This document shows positions 47,519 to 57,151 of a stretch of DNA of 64,000 nucleotides, one piece after another. A program made the translations under genes and the position numbers. Each line of letters begins with the position of its first letter. Within the stretch, counting starts at the first letter, position 1. The notes under the pieces were generated by a model. It worked only from the letters and a program-made list of their open reading frames with translations, did not search any database and was not told the origin of the DNA. The stretch is from Mixophyes australis. Its lineage: Eukaryota; Chordata; Amphibia; Anura; Limnodynastidae. The DNA is taken from assembly GCA_036250195.1 (NCBI GenBank), contig JAVHZZ010000001.1, positions 394,130,283 through 394,194,282 of the forward strand. The letters run 5' to 3'.

Positions 47519-47528
47519 AAGATCAGGC
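47519..47528 (+). promoter_or_regulatory. Self-primer binding site, internal A
   Basis: AAGATCAGGC begins two bases (GT) after LTR A and ends one base before the gag ATG. It pairs with the predicted RNA 5' end. The same site follows LTR B (53782-53791) and LTR C (57141-57150). Confidence 0.75.
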
Positions 47529-47529
47529 C

Positions 47530-48462
47530 ATGACAGACCCAGATGTGGAACCTACCGCCAAAGAGATGCTGCAACATCTGGTTAGCCGTGTGGAGCAACA
47601 GGATGCTCGCCAACAGCTGTTACTTCAGTGTTATCAGTCATTAACCTCCCAAGGAACATCTGGACAGACTGTGATAGCTACTACTGAAGCTCCTGTGCTT
47701 TCCTCCGTTTCCCCATTGCCATCCCAGGTGTCTACAGCTTCCACGCTTCACCTGCCTACTCCGTCAAAGTACGATGGAGACCCCAAAACTTGTAGGGGTT
47801 TCCTTAACCAATGTTCAGTCCATTTTGAGCTCCAACCTCAAAATTTTTCTACCCATCGTTCCAGAGTGGCCTATCTTATCTCCTTGTTTTCAGGACAAGC
47901 CCTGGCTTGGGCCTCCCCTCTGTGGGAAAGGAACGACCCAATATTACAAGATAGTGCCAAATTCATTTCTACATTCCGAAGTGTGTTCGATGAACCAGGT
48001 CGTGTGACCTCCGCTGCTTCCAGCATCCTCCGTCTGCGACAAGGATCTCATACAGTAGGCCAGTACGTCATTCAATTTAGGATCTTAGCCTCTGAACTTC
48101 AGTGGAACACTGAAGCCCTAGTTGCCGCCTTCTGGCAGGGGCTCTCCGATAAAATTAAAGATGCACTGACTACTCAGGAGCTTCCTTCGTCACTTGAAGA
48201 TTTGATCTCTCTATGCCATCGTGTTGATATGAGATTTCGTGAAAGAGAGGCTGAGAAAACGACTTCTGCTAAAGCAACTCTTCGCTCTAACCCTCAATTT
48301 CGTCCAGTGTCACCCGCTGTGATTCCCATGGAGATAGGACGTTCCAAGTTATCTTCTGAGGAGAGGAAACGAAGAGTCAAGAATAGACTCTGCATCTATT
48401 GTGCTGATTCCACTCATGTCCTCAGCTCCTGCCCTAAGAGATCGGGAAATGCCAGGCCCTAA
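47530..48462 (+). CDS. Gag, internal A
   Basis: 310 residues, intact, with the sushi-type capsid signature (YDGDPKTCRGFLNQC, ALAWASPLWERNDP) and one CX2CX4HX4C knuckle near the C-terminus. Val at residue 6 and Thr in AKATL distinguish it from the other copies. The ATG lies only 13 bases after the LTR, so the long leader before it is almost all LTR-derived. It ends in TAA, 10 bases after the slippery heptamer. Confidence 0.93.
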   Translation: MTDPDVEPTAKEMLQHLVSRVEQQDARQQLLLQCYQSLTSQGTSGQTVIATTEAPVLSSVSPLPSQVSTASTLHLPTPSKYDGDPKTCRGFLNQCSVHFELQPQNFSTHRSRVAYLISLFSGQALAWASPLWERNDPILQDSAKFISTFRSVFDEPGRVTSAASSILRLRQGSHTVGQYVIQFRILASELQWNTEALVAAFWQGLSDKIKDALTTQELPSSLEDLISLCHRVDMRFREREAEKTTSAKATLRSNPQFRPVSPAVIPMEIGRSKLSSEERKRRVKNRLCIYCADSTHVLSSCPKRSGNARP

Positions 48463-48505
48463 CTAGTTCTGGAGAGGTGAAGTTAGGGTCCCTGGAGTCC
48501 TCTCC
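48444..48505 (+). promoter_or_regulatory. -1 frameshift signal with pseudoknot, internal A
   Basis: GGGAAAT at 48444-48450 is read by gag as G GGA AAT. Six bases later CCCTAACT (48457-48464) pairs with AGTTAGGG (48481-48488). The loop's GGAGAGG (48471-48477) pairs with CCTCTCC (48499-48505). CCAGG (48452-48456) could extend stem 1 with CCTGG (48491-48495). The pol frame is open from 48438, so gag and pol overlap by 25 bases around the slip site. Confidence 0.85.
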
Positions 48506-51500
48506 ATCTTCTATGAAATCTAAAGTCTGCGCTTTTGATGTGACTATTTCCTTTGCTACCAAAACCTTTGAGTCACAGGCATTGATTGATTCCGGAGCAG
48601 CAGGAAATTTTATTTCCAAATCGTTAGTAAATCAATGGTCTCTACCAGTGATTACCTTAAAAACACCCATTACTGTGACGGCTATCGATGGATCACGTCT
48701 CATCAACGGTCTCATCACTCAGAGTACGTCTCCAGTAACCCTTCAGATTGGTGCTCTGCATCATGAAGAAATATCGTTTTTAATTCTTCCTGTTACGACA
48801 AGTCCGATTGTCCTAGGCCTTCCATGGCTTCAGTGTCACTCTCCCCAGATTGACTGGCGCACCCCTCAAGTCACGTCTTGGGGGTCTGAATGTCACCATC
48901 ATTGCCTTTCCCAAGTCATTCCTCTCAAGGTACAGCAAGCTTCCATCTCAGCTATTTCTCCTGGACTCCCTCCTCAATATGCTTCATTTACCGATGTTTT
49001 TGATAAAGCTCAGTCTGAACGTCTTCCTCCTCATCGTTCTTGGGATTGTCCGATTGACCTTCTTCCTGGCAAGACTCCTCCCAGGGGCCGGGTCTACCCA
49101 CTCTCGTTACCTGAAACTCAAGCTACATCTGAGTATATACGGGAGAACCTCCAGCGTGGGTTCATTCGACCTTCCACCTCGCCCGCTGGAGCTGGGTTCT
49201 TCTTTGTCAAAAAGAAGGATGGATCATTACGCCCTTGTATAGATTTTCGTGGACTCAATGCCATTACTATCAAGAATCGGTATCCCATTCCGTTGATCAC
49301 TGAGCTATTTGACCGCATCAAGGGAGCCCGTATTTTTACTAAGTTGGATCTTCGTGGTGCCTACAATTTAATCAGAATCCATTCCGGTGACGAATGGAAG
49401 ACAGCGTTTAACACCAGAGACGGGCATTACGAATATCTGGTAATGCCTTTCGGGCTGTGTAATGCCCCCGCTGTTTTTCAGGGCTTCATCAATGAGATTT
49501 TTCGGGACTTATTATATGTATGTGTCGTCGTCTACCTGGACGACATATTGATTTTTTCACAGGACCTGCCTTCTCACCACCAACATGTGGCAGAAGTCCT
49601 CTCCAGGCTACGGAAAAATTCATTGTTCTGTAAATTAGAAAAATGTTCATTCGAATTACCCCAGATTCCATTCTTGGGGTATATAGTTTCCGGAGTTGGC
49701 CTGAAGATGGATCCAGACAAGGTGAATGCTGTACTACATTGGCCCCAGCCAACTACTCTTCGTGCTATCCAGCGTTTTTTAGGTTTTGCCAATTACTATA
49801 GACGCTTCATTCAAGACTTTTCCTCCATTGCATCTCCTATTGTGGCCCTGACTCGAAAAGGGGCTAATCCTAAGCAATGGTCACCTGAGGCTCTTCAAGC
49901 CTTTCAAACACTAAAAGAGTCCTTCTCTTCGGCTCCAATCCTTCGACAGCCTGATGTGACACTCCCCTTCTTTTTAGAAGTAGATGCCTCTAATGTGGGC
50001 TTAGGAGCTATTCTCTCCCAACGCTCGGAACAGCAAAAATTCCATCCTTGTGCCTTCTATTCTCGGGGTCTCCTACCCGCAGAGAAGAATTATACCATCG
50101 GGGACAAGGAATTACTGGCTATCAAAGCCGCATTAGAGGAATGGAGATACTTATTGGAGGGAGCTCGTCATCCGGTGACGATCTTCACGGATCATAAGAA
50201 CTTGTCATATCTCCAGTCTGCCCAATGCTTGAACCCTCGTCAAGCAAGATGGTCTCTTTTCTTTTCCCGTTTTGAATTAATAATTACCTTCAAACCAGCT
50301 GCCAAGAACAAAAAAGCTGATGCTTTATCTAGAGCCTTTGTTACGTCCTCTGATATAGAAGAGGTTTCCAACCATACCATTCTAGACCCCAAATGTATCT
50401 CACTGGCTGCTTCATCCACCAGAACGCTACCATTTGGGAAGACCCTCGTGCCTCCTATTCTAAGGAGGAAAATCCTTTCGTGGTTCCATGCCTCTCGTTT
50501 TTCTGGACACGCCGGTGAACACAAGACTTTTGAGATCCTCTCTCGAAGTTACTGGTGGCCTTCAATGAGGAGAGACGTCAAAGAGTTCATTGCTTCCTGT
50601 GAATTATGTTCGCAATTCAAATCCTCCCGCAGAACTCCAGCAGGGTTGCTGCGACCACTACCCATTCCGTCCAAACCATGGACCCATATTAGTATGGATT
50701 TCGTTACTGACTTACCACCTAGTAAGAACCATAACACTATTTGGGTGGTAGTGGACAGATTTTCGAGGATGGCTCATTTCATCCCTCTGTCTGGTTTGCC
50801 TTCCTCGTCTATCCTGGCTGAACTTTTCATTAAAGAGATCTTCCGTATCCATGGATGTCCATCTGAGATTGTGTCTGATAGAGGAGTACAATTCGTTTCC
50901 AGATTCTGGCGAGCCCTTTGTAAAACCTTGGGCATACGATTAGCACTCTCATCTTCTTACCATCCGCAATCCAATGGACAAACCGAACGTGTCAATCAAG
51001 ATCTTGAGACTTTTATAAGAATATTTTCATCAGCCAATCAAGACAACTGGGTAGAGCTACTCCCTTGGGCTGAGTTCGCCCATAACAACATGTATCATGA
51101 GTCATCATCCAAAACTCCATTTTTTGTGGTCTACGGTCACCATCCGTCTTTTCCGGAATTTCCTGCCCTCCCGCCCACCCAAGTTCCTGCGGTGGAAACT
51201 GTTTGTCAGACCTTTAAAAATATCTGGTCTCAGGTCAAAACCTGTTTAAAGAAGACATCTGTCAAATATAAATCTTTCGCTGATAAGAAGAGGCGGGCTA
51301 TTCCACCACTAAAAATTGGAGATCGTGTCTGGTTATCCACTAAAAATATTCGTTTGAAGGTTCCATCCATGAAATTCGCCCCTCGTTTTATTGGTCCATA
51401 TAGGATCATTCAAGTAATCAATCCAGTATGTGTGAAACTTCTTCTTCCTAAGAATCTTCGGATTTCTAATGCCTTCCATGTATCCTTGCTCAAACCTCTT

Positions 51501-51839
51501 ATTATCAACCGTTTCTCAACTCCTCCCTCAGCTCCGCAGCCAGTTCAAGTCCATCAGGAGGAGGATTTCGAGATTACTGAGGTACTAGACGCAAAAATTT
51601 CGCGAGGAGGTCTCCATTTCCTCGTTCATTGGAAGGGCTTTGGTCCTGAGGAGCGCTCTTGGATCAAAGCTGAAGATCTTAATGCTCCTGCCCTTTTGAA
51701 GAAGTTCTACTCCAAAAATCCGGACAAGCCCGGTTCCAGGCGTTCTGTGCCCACCTTTAAAAGGGGGGGTACTGTCACTCACCGGACCGTGAGTGCCTCT
51801 TCCCGGACATTTAGGAACCGTGGCCGTCCGCCATTCTGA
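48477..51839 (+). CDS. Pol polyprotein, internal A (PR-RT-RNH-IN-CHR)
   Basis: 1120 codons, uninterrupted. DSGA protease near residue 38, YLDD of RT at 353-356, RNase H Asp near 503, integrase H2C2 with Cys 708 and 711, triad D741, D801, E837, GPY module near 972 and chromodomain near 1030-1080. Differences from element 1 include LIRIHSGDEW (Arg to His) and LAELFIKEIF where the other copies have His in place of Leu; neither touches a catalytic residue. The first codon of the stretch is GTG and it is normally reached by frameshifting from gag. It ends 67 bases inside LTR B. Confidence 0.95.
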   Translation: MKLGSLESSPSSMKSKVCAFDVTISFATKTFESQALIDSGAAGNFISKSLVNQWSLPVITLKTPITVTAIDGSRLINGLITQSTSPVTLQIGALHHEEISFLILPVTTSPIVLGLPWLQCHSPQIDWRTPQVTSWGSECHHHCLSQVIPLKVQQASISAISPGLPPQYASFTDVFDKAQSERLPPHRSWDCPIDLLPGKTPPRGRVYPLSLPETQATSEYIRENLQRGFIRPSTSPAGAGFFFVKKKDGSLRPCIDFRGLNAITIKNRYPIPLITELFDRIKGARIFTKLDLRGAYNLIRIHSGDEWKTAFNTRDGHYEYLVMPFGLCNAPAVFQGFINEIFRDLLYVCVVVYLDDILIFSQDLPSHHQHVAEVLSRLRKNSLFCKLEKCSFELPQIPFLGYIVSGVGLKMDPDKVNAVLHWPQPTTLRAIQRFLGFANYYRRFIQDFSSIASPIVALTRKGANPKQWSPEALQAFQTLKESFSSAPILRQPDVTLPFFLEVDASNVGLGAILSQRSEQQKFHPCAFYSRGLLPAEKNYTIGDKELLAIKAALEEWRYLLEGARHPVTIFTDHKNLSYLQSAQCLNPRQARWSLFFSRFELIITFKPAAKNKKADALSRAFVTSSDIEEVSNHTILDPKCISLAASSTRTLPFGKTLVPPILRRKILSWFHASRFSGHAGEHKTFEILSRSYWWPSMRRDVKEFIASCELCSQFKSSRRTPAGLLRPLPIPSKPWTHISMDFVTDLPPSKNHNTIWVVVDRFSRMAHFIPLSGLPSSSILAELFIKEIFRIHGCPSEIVSDRGVQFVSRFWRALCKTLGIRLALSSSYHPQSNGQTERVNQDLETFIRIFSSANQDNWVELLPWAEFAHNNMYHESSSKTPFFVVYGHHPSFPEFPALPPTQVPAVETVCQTFKNIWSQVKTCLKKTSVKYKSFADKKRRAIPPLKIGDRVWLSTKNIRLKVPSMKFAPRFIGPYRIIQVINPVCVKLLLPKNLRISNAFHVSLLKPLIINRFSTPPSAPQPVQVHQEEDFEITEVLDAKISRGGLHFLVHWKGFGPEERSWIKAEDLNAPALLKKFYSKNPDKPGSRRSVPTFKRGGTVTHRTVSASSRTFRNRGRPPF
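51760..51772 (+). promoter_or_regulatory. Polypurine tract, internal A
   Basis: AAAAGGGGGGGT then AC before LTR B. The tract lies inside the pol frame and is translated as KRGGT. The same tract precedes LTR D at 61379-61391. Confidence 0.85.
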
Positions 51840-53779
51840 GGGTCTGCGCATGCGCAGCCCTTTTCTATACTTCAGTGTATATCCCTTTAACTCAATTGGC
51901 AGATCAGGCAACACTCCCTATATTAAGCACCTGTGGTCAACACCACGTTGCCTGATCTTGGAGTCTCATTCCCCATGAGTCTCTGAAGGTGTTCCTGTAT
52001 TCCTCGTGTATTCAGCGCTGCTGATTCCTGTGGTTTCCAAACCACTTCTACCTCTGTGGTTTCCAAACCACTTCTACTTCTGTGGTTCCCATACCACTTC
52101 TACCATCAACTGTATCATCGTGACTGTTTGCTGATTCCTATCCGCTGCCTCCGTGCACTACAGTCTTCTAAACCACTTCAACGCTATTATATATCATTGT
52201 GACTGTTTGCTGATTCCTATCCGCTGCCTCCGTGCACTACAGTCTTCTAAACCACTTCAACGCTATTGTATATCATTGTGACTGTTTGCTCATTGCTATC
52301 CGCTGCCTCCGTGCACTCCAGCTTTTACTTCACTTCCACTCACCTGCTTCTCATCAAGTCTGTTTGCTGATTCCTATCCGCTGCCTCCGTGCACTACAGT
52401 CTCCTGCTTGCAACTCGCCTGTGTTCATCATCGTGACTGCTAGCTGATTACTATCCGCTGCCTCCGTGCACTACAGTCTCCTGCTTGCAACTCGCCTGTG
52501 TTCATCATCGTGACTGTTAGCTGATTCCTATCCGCTGCCCTGTGCACTGCAGACTCATCTCATCTCTTCTGTGTCTTCCTCGAGACTGCCGCTTTCATTA
52601 CCATCTGCTACACTTCGTGATCAACAGCTCCTGGCCTGCGCTGCACTCCTGTGTCCCATCGCTGTTGGTTCCTTTGGTTGCTACTGGTTACCTCCGTGTG
52701 CCGCTGAGTCCTGCTGCTGTGGTCAGCGCTATCGTCCATCTCCTGCTGATCCGCTCTCCACGCCTTCACGTGTTCCACTGGTCTCTACCCTCCTGTCAGC
52801 ATTGGATTTGTATCTCATCTACTACCCTCTGCTGGATCATCTCCATTCTCCTGGGTCCCCTATGAGTCCAGTTCCACGTGTTGCTGACTCCTGTGGATTC
52901 GTGTCCCTGTTGGTCTACTCACCTGTGCGCTGCACCTGCTAGACCGCTGCCTCACCTATCCAGGGACTTCCTATCCAGTCGGCCTCCTGCCGCTCAGGTA
53001 CCGCTGCATTCCCATCTGACTGCTACTTCTGAACCACGGTATGCATACTTCTCATTGACTGTGCTGTGTATTGCATATCTTGCTGGACTGTGTTTGGTTC
53101 TCTCTGGAGTCTGCTATCCGCTGAGTCTATTGCCATCATTGACTGTGTTATCATTGTGCTGGACTACTTCAAGAGACTTTCTGATTGCAGACCTGCTCAG
53201 TCATTTATATATATATATTGTGCATATTACTGTGGATCGTGTATAAGGTGCCTGTGTATATCCTGTGTTGCAGTCTTCCCCCGTGCACCTCCTCACATAT
53301 ATATTCAGTGGTACAAGTTGCTGATGTCAGACCACTGATCCCTGTTTCCGGTATCACCTGTTCCATTATCCTCTCACATAGCAGTGGTACAACTTGCTAC
53401 CGCAGACCACTGACTACCCGGATACCTCCACTTGGATTCCATTCCTTCACTCAGACAGCGGTACAACTTGCTATCCGCAGACCGCTGACTCTCATCACCT
53501 CCTTGTTTCTGTTGGACATTTCTCCTCACTATAGCAGTGGTACACTTGCTATCGCAGACCACTGACTACCTTCACGTGTCCTTGTCCATACAGTTCCTTG
53601 TGTATTATTACCTCATTATTACCAGTGTTGCTAGTCATAGACTTTCCTGAGCATCCCATCAGCCATCATTTCATGTTCCGTGATCACCCAGCTACCAGAG
53701 TATCCTATTACCATCTACATTGCTCTGGTAAGCCTACCATCTGGTGATCCCTGGGTAAAGACTCCTAGTGCCCGTGACA
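51773..53779 (+). repeat. LTR B (shared by internal A and B)
   Basis: 2007 bp, 6 bp shorter than LTR A because of a shorter TA run near 53205. It serves as 3' LTR for internal A and 5' LTR for internal B: preceded by a polypurine tract and followed by a primer site. TATA and RNA start (51950) as in LTR A. Confidence 0.95.
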
Positions 53780-53792
53780 GTAAGATCAGGCC

Positions 53793-54725
53793 ATGACAGA
53801 CCCAGATGCGGAACCTACCGCCAAAGAGATGCTGCAACATCTGGTTAGCCGTGTGGAGCAACAGGATGCCCGCCAACAGCTGTTACTTCAGTGTTATCAG
53901 TCATTAACCTCCCAAGGAACATCTGGACAGACTGTGATAGCTACTACTGAAGCTCCTGTGCTTTCCTCCGTTTCCCCATTGCCATCCCAGGTGTCTACAG
54001 CTTCCACGCTTCACCTGCCTACTCCGTCAAAGTACGATGGAGACCCCAAAACTTGTAGGGGTTTCCTTAACCAATGTTCAGTCCATTTTGAGCTCCAACC
54101 TCAAAATTTTTCTACCCATCGTTCCAGAGTGGCCTATCTTATCTCCTTGTTTTCAGGACAAGCCCTGGCTTGGGCCTCCCCTCTGTGGGAAAGGAACGAC
54201 CCAATATTACAAGATAGTGCCAAATTCATTTCTACATTCCGAAGTGTGTTCGTTGAACCAGGTCGTGTGACCTCCGCTGCTTCCAGCATCCTCCGTCTGC
54301 GACAAGGATCTCATACAGTAGGCCAGTACGTCATTCAATTTAGGATCTTAGCCTCTGAACTTCAGTGGAACACTGAAGCCCTAGTTGCCGCCTTCTGGCA
54401 GGGGCTCTCCGATAAAATTAAAGATGCACTGACTACTCAGGAGCTTCCTTCGTCACTTGAAGATTTGATCTCTCTATGCCATCGTGTTGATATGAGATTT
54501 CGTGAAAGAGAGGCTGAGAAAACGACTTCTGCTAAAGCACCTCTTTGCTCTAACCCTCAATTTCGTCCAGTGTCACCCGCTGTGATTCCCATGGAGATAG
54601 GACGTTCCAAGTTATCTTCTGAGGAGAGGAAACGAAGAGTCAAGAATAGACTCTGCATCTATTGTGCTGATTCCACTCATGTCCTCAGCTCCTGCCCTAA
54701 GAGATCGGGAAATGCCAGGCCCTAA
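53793..54725 (+). CDS. Gag, internal B
   Basis: 310 residues, intact frame, almost identical to the Gag of internal A. Differences include Ala at residue 6, FRSVFVEPGRV where the others have Asp, and APLCSNP with Cys for Arg. The Asp to Val change falls in a stretch constant in the other copies. The knuckle is kept. Its pol is split by element 3, so this unit can supply Gag but not a normal Gag-Pol. Confidence 0.9.
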   Translation: MTDPDAEPTAKEMLQHLVSRVEQQDARQQLLLQCYQSLTSQGTSGQTVIATTEAPVLSSVSPLPSQVSTASTLHLPTPSKYDGDPKTCRGFLNQCSVHFELQPQNFSTHRSRVAYLISLFSGQALAWASPLWERNDPILQDSAKFISTFRSVFVEPGRVTSAASSILRLRQGSHTVGQYVIQFRILASELQWNTEALVAAFWQGLSDKIKDALTTQELPSSLEDLISLCHRVDMRFREREAEKTTSAKAPLCSNPQFRPVSPAVIPMEIGRSKLSSEERKRRVKNRLCIYCADSTHVLSSCPKRSGNARP

Positions 54726-54768
54726 CTAGTTCTGGAGAGGTGAAGTTAGGGTCCCTGGAGTCCTCTCC
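54707..54768 (+). promoter_or_regulatory. -1 frameshift signal, internal B
   Basis: GGGAAAT at 54707-54713 with the same stem and pseudoknot pairing as internal A. Confidence 0.8.
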
Positions 54769-55102
54769 ATCTTCTATGAAATCTAAAGTCTGCGCTTTTG
54801 ATGTGACTATTTCCTTTGCTACCAAAACCTTTGAGTCACAGGCATTGATTGATTCCGGAGCAGCAGGAAATTTTATTTCCAAATCGTTAGTAAATCAATG
54901 GTCTCTACCAGTGATTACCTTAAAAACACCCATTACTGTGACGGCTATCGATGGATCACGTCTCATCAACGGTCTCATCACTCAGAGTACGTCTCCAGTA
55001 ACCCTTCAGATTGGTGCTCTGCATCATGAAGAAATATCGTTTTTAATTCTTCCTGTTACGACAAGTCCGATTGTCCTAGGCCTTCCATGGCTTCAGTGTC
55101 AC
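54740..55102 (+). pseudogene. Pol of internal B, 5' part, interrupted by element 3
   Basis: First about 121 codons: the protease region including DSGA, ending at LPWLQCH where element 3 is inserted. The open frame runs on to 55144 only by reading into LTR C. The rest of pol resumes after the 8.3-kb insertion at 63433. Confidence 0.92.
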
Positions 55103-57138
55103 TGTCACTCACCGGACCGTGAGTGCCTCTTCCCGGACATTTAGGAACCGTGGCCGTCCACCATCCTGAGGGTCTGCGCATGCGCAGCCCTTTTCTATAC
55201 TTCAGTGTATACCCCTTTAACTCAATTGGCAGATCAGGCAACACTCCCTATATTAAGCACCTGTGGTCAACACCACGTTGCCTGATCTTGGAGTCTCATT
55301 CCCCATGAGTCTCTGAAGGTGTTCCTGTATTCCTCGTGTATTCAGCGCTGCTGATTCCTGTGGTTTCCAAACCACTTCTATCCCTGTGGTTTCCAAACCA
55401 CTTCTACTACTGTGGTTCCCATACCACTTCTACCATCAACTGTATCATCGTGACTGTTTGCTGATTCCTATCCGCTGCCTCCGTGCACTACAGTCTTCTA
55501 AACCACTTCTACTACTGTGGTTCCCATACCACTTCTACCATCAACTGTATCATTGTGACTGTTTGCTCACTGCTATCCGCTGCCTCCGTGCACTCCAGCT
55601 TTTACTTCACTCACCTGCTTCTCATCAAGTCTGTTTGCTGATTCCTATCCGCTGCCTCCGTGCACTACAGCCTCCTGCTTGCAACTCGCCTGTGTTCATC
55701 ATCGTGACTGCCAGCTGATTCCTATCCGCTGCCTCCGTGCACTACAGTCTCCTGCTGGTAACTCGCCTGTGTTCATCATCGTGACTGCCAGCTGATTACT
55801 ATCCACTGTCTCCGTGCACTACAGTCTCCTGCTTGCAACTCGCCTGTGTTCATCATCGTGACTGCCAGCTGATTCCTATCCGCTGCCCTGTGCACTACAG
55901 ACTTACTTCATCTCTGTTGTATCTTCCTCGAGACTGCCGCTTGTATTACTATCGGCTACACTTCGTGATCAACAGCTCCTGGCCTGCGCTGCACTCCTGT
56001 GTCCCATCGCTGTTGGTTCCTGTGGTTGCTACTGGTTACCTCCGTGTTCCGCTGAGTCCTGCTGCTGTGGTCAGCGCTATCGTCCATCTCCTGCTGATCC
56101 GCTCTCCGCGCCTTCACGTGTTCCACTGGTCTCTACCCTCCTGACAGCATTGGATTTGTATCTCATCTACTACCCTCTGCTGGATCATCTCCATTCTCCT
56201 GGGTTCCTTCTGAGTCCAGTTCCACGTGTTGCTGACTCCTGCGGATTCGTGTCCCTGTTGGTCTACTCACCTGTGCTCTGCACCTGCTAGACCGCTGCCT
56301 CACCTATCCAGGGACTTCCTGTCCAGTCGGTCTCCAGCCGCTCAGGTACCGCTGCATTCTCATCTGACTGCTACTGCTGAACCACGGTATGCATACTTCT
56401 CATTGACTGTGCTGTGTATTGCATATCTTGCTGGACTGTGTTTGGTTCTCTCTGGAGTCTGCTATCCGCTGAGTCTATTGCTATCATTGACTGTGTTATC
56501 ATTGTGCTGGACTACTTCAAGAGACTTTCTAGATTGCAGACCTGCTCAGTCATTTATATATATATATATATCTATATTGTGCATATTACTGTGGATTGTG
56601 TATAAGGTGCCTGTGTATATCCTGTGTTGCAGCCTTCCCTTGTGCACCTCCTCACATATATATTCAGTGGTACAACTTGCTGATGTCAGACCACTGATCC
56701 CTGTTTCCGGTATCACCTGTTCCATTATCCTCTCACATAGCAGTGGTACAACTTGCTACCGCAGACCACTGACTACCCGGATACCTCCACTTGGATTCCA
56801 TTCCTTCACTCAGACAGCGGTACAACTTGCTACCCGCAGACCGCTGACTCTCATCACCTCCTTGTTTCTGTTGGACATTCCTCCTCACTATAGCAGTGGT
56901 ACAACTTGCTATCGCAGACCACTGACTACCTTCACGTGCCTTGTCCATACAGTTCCTTGTGTATTATTACCTCATTATTACCAGTGTTGCTAGTCATAGA
57001 CTTTCCTGAGCATCTCATCGGCCATCATTTCATGTTCCGTGATCACCCAGCTACCAGAGTACGCTATTACCATCTACATTGCTCTGGTAAGCCTACCATC
57101 TGGTGATCCCTGGGTAAAGACTCCTAGTGCCCGTGACA
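55103..57138 (+). repeat. LTR C (5' LTR of element 3)
   Basis: 2036 bp, 23-29 bp longer than LTRs A and B, with a rearranged repeat zone (an extra ACCACTTCTACTACTGTGG block near 55500). RNA start predicted at 55280. Hairpins at 56665-56924. Confidence 0.95.
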
Positions 57139-57151
57139 GTAAGATCAGGCC

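Noticed and set aside
51700..51840. An env-like third gene after pol
   Set aside because: Pol runs straight through the polypurine tract into the LTR; there is no room for another frame.
55098..55110. Element 3 junction as homologous recombination between LTR ends rather than integration
   Set aside because: Similarity to the LTR end is only about 10 bases, while an exact 5-bp duplication brackets a complete element with correct TG/CA ends; integration explains all of it.
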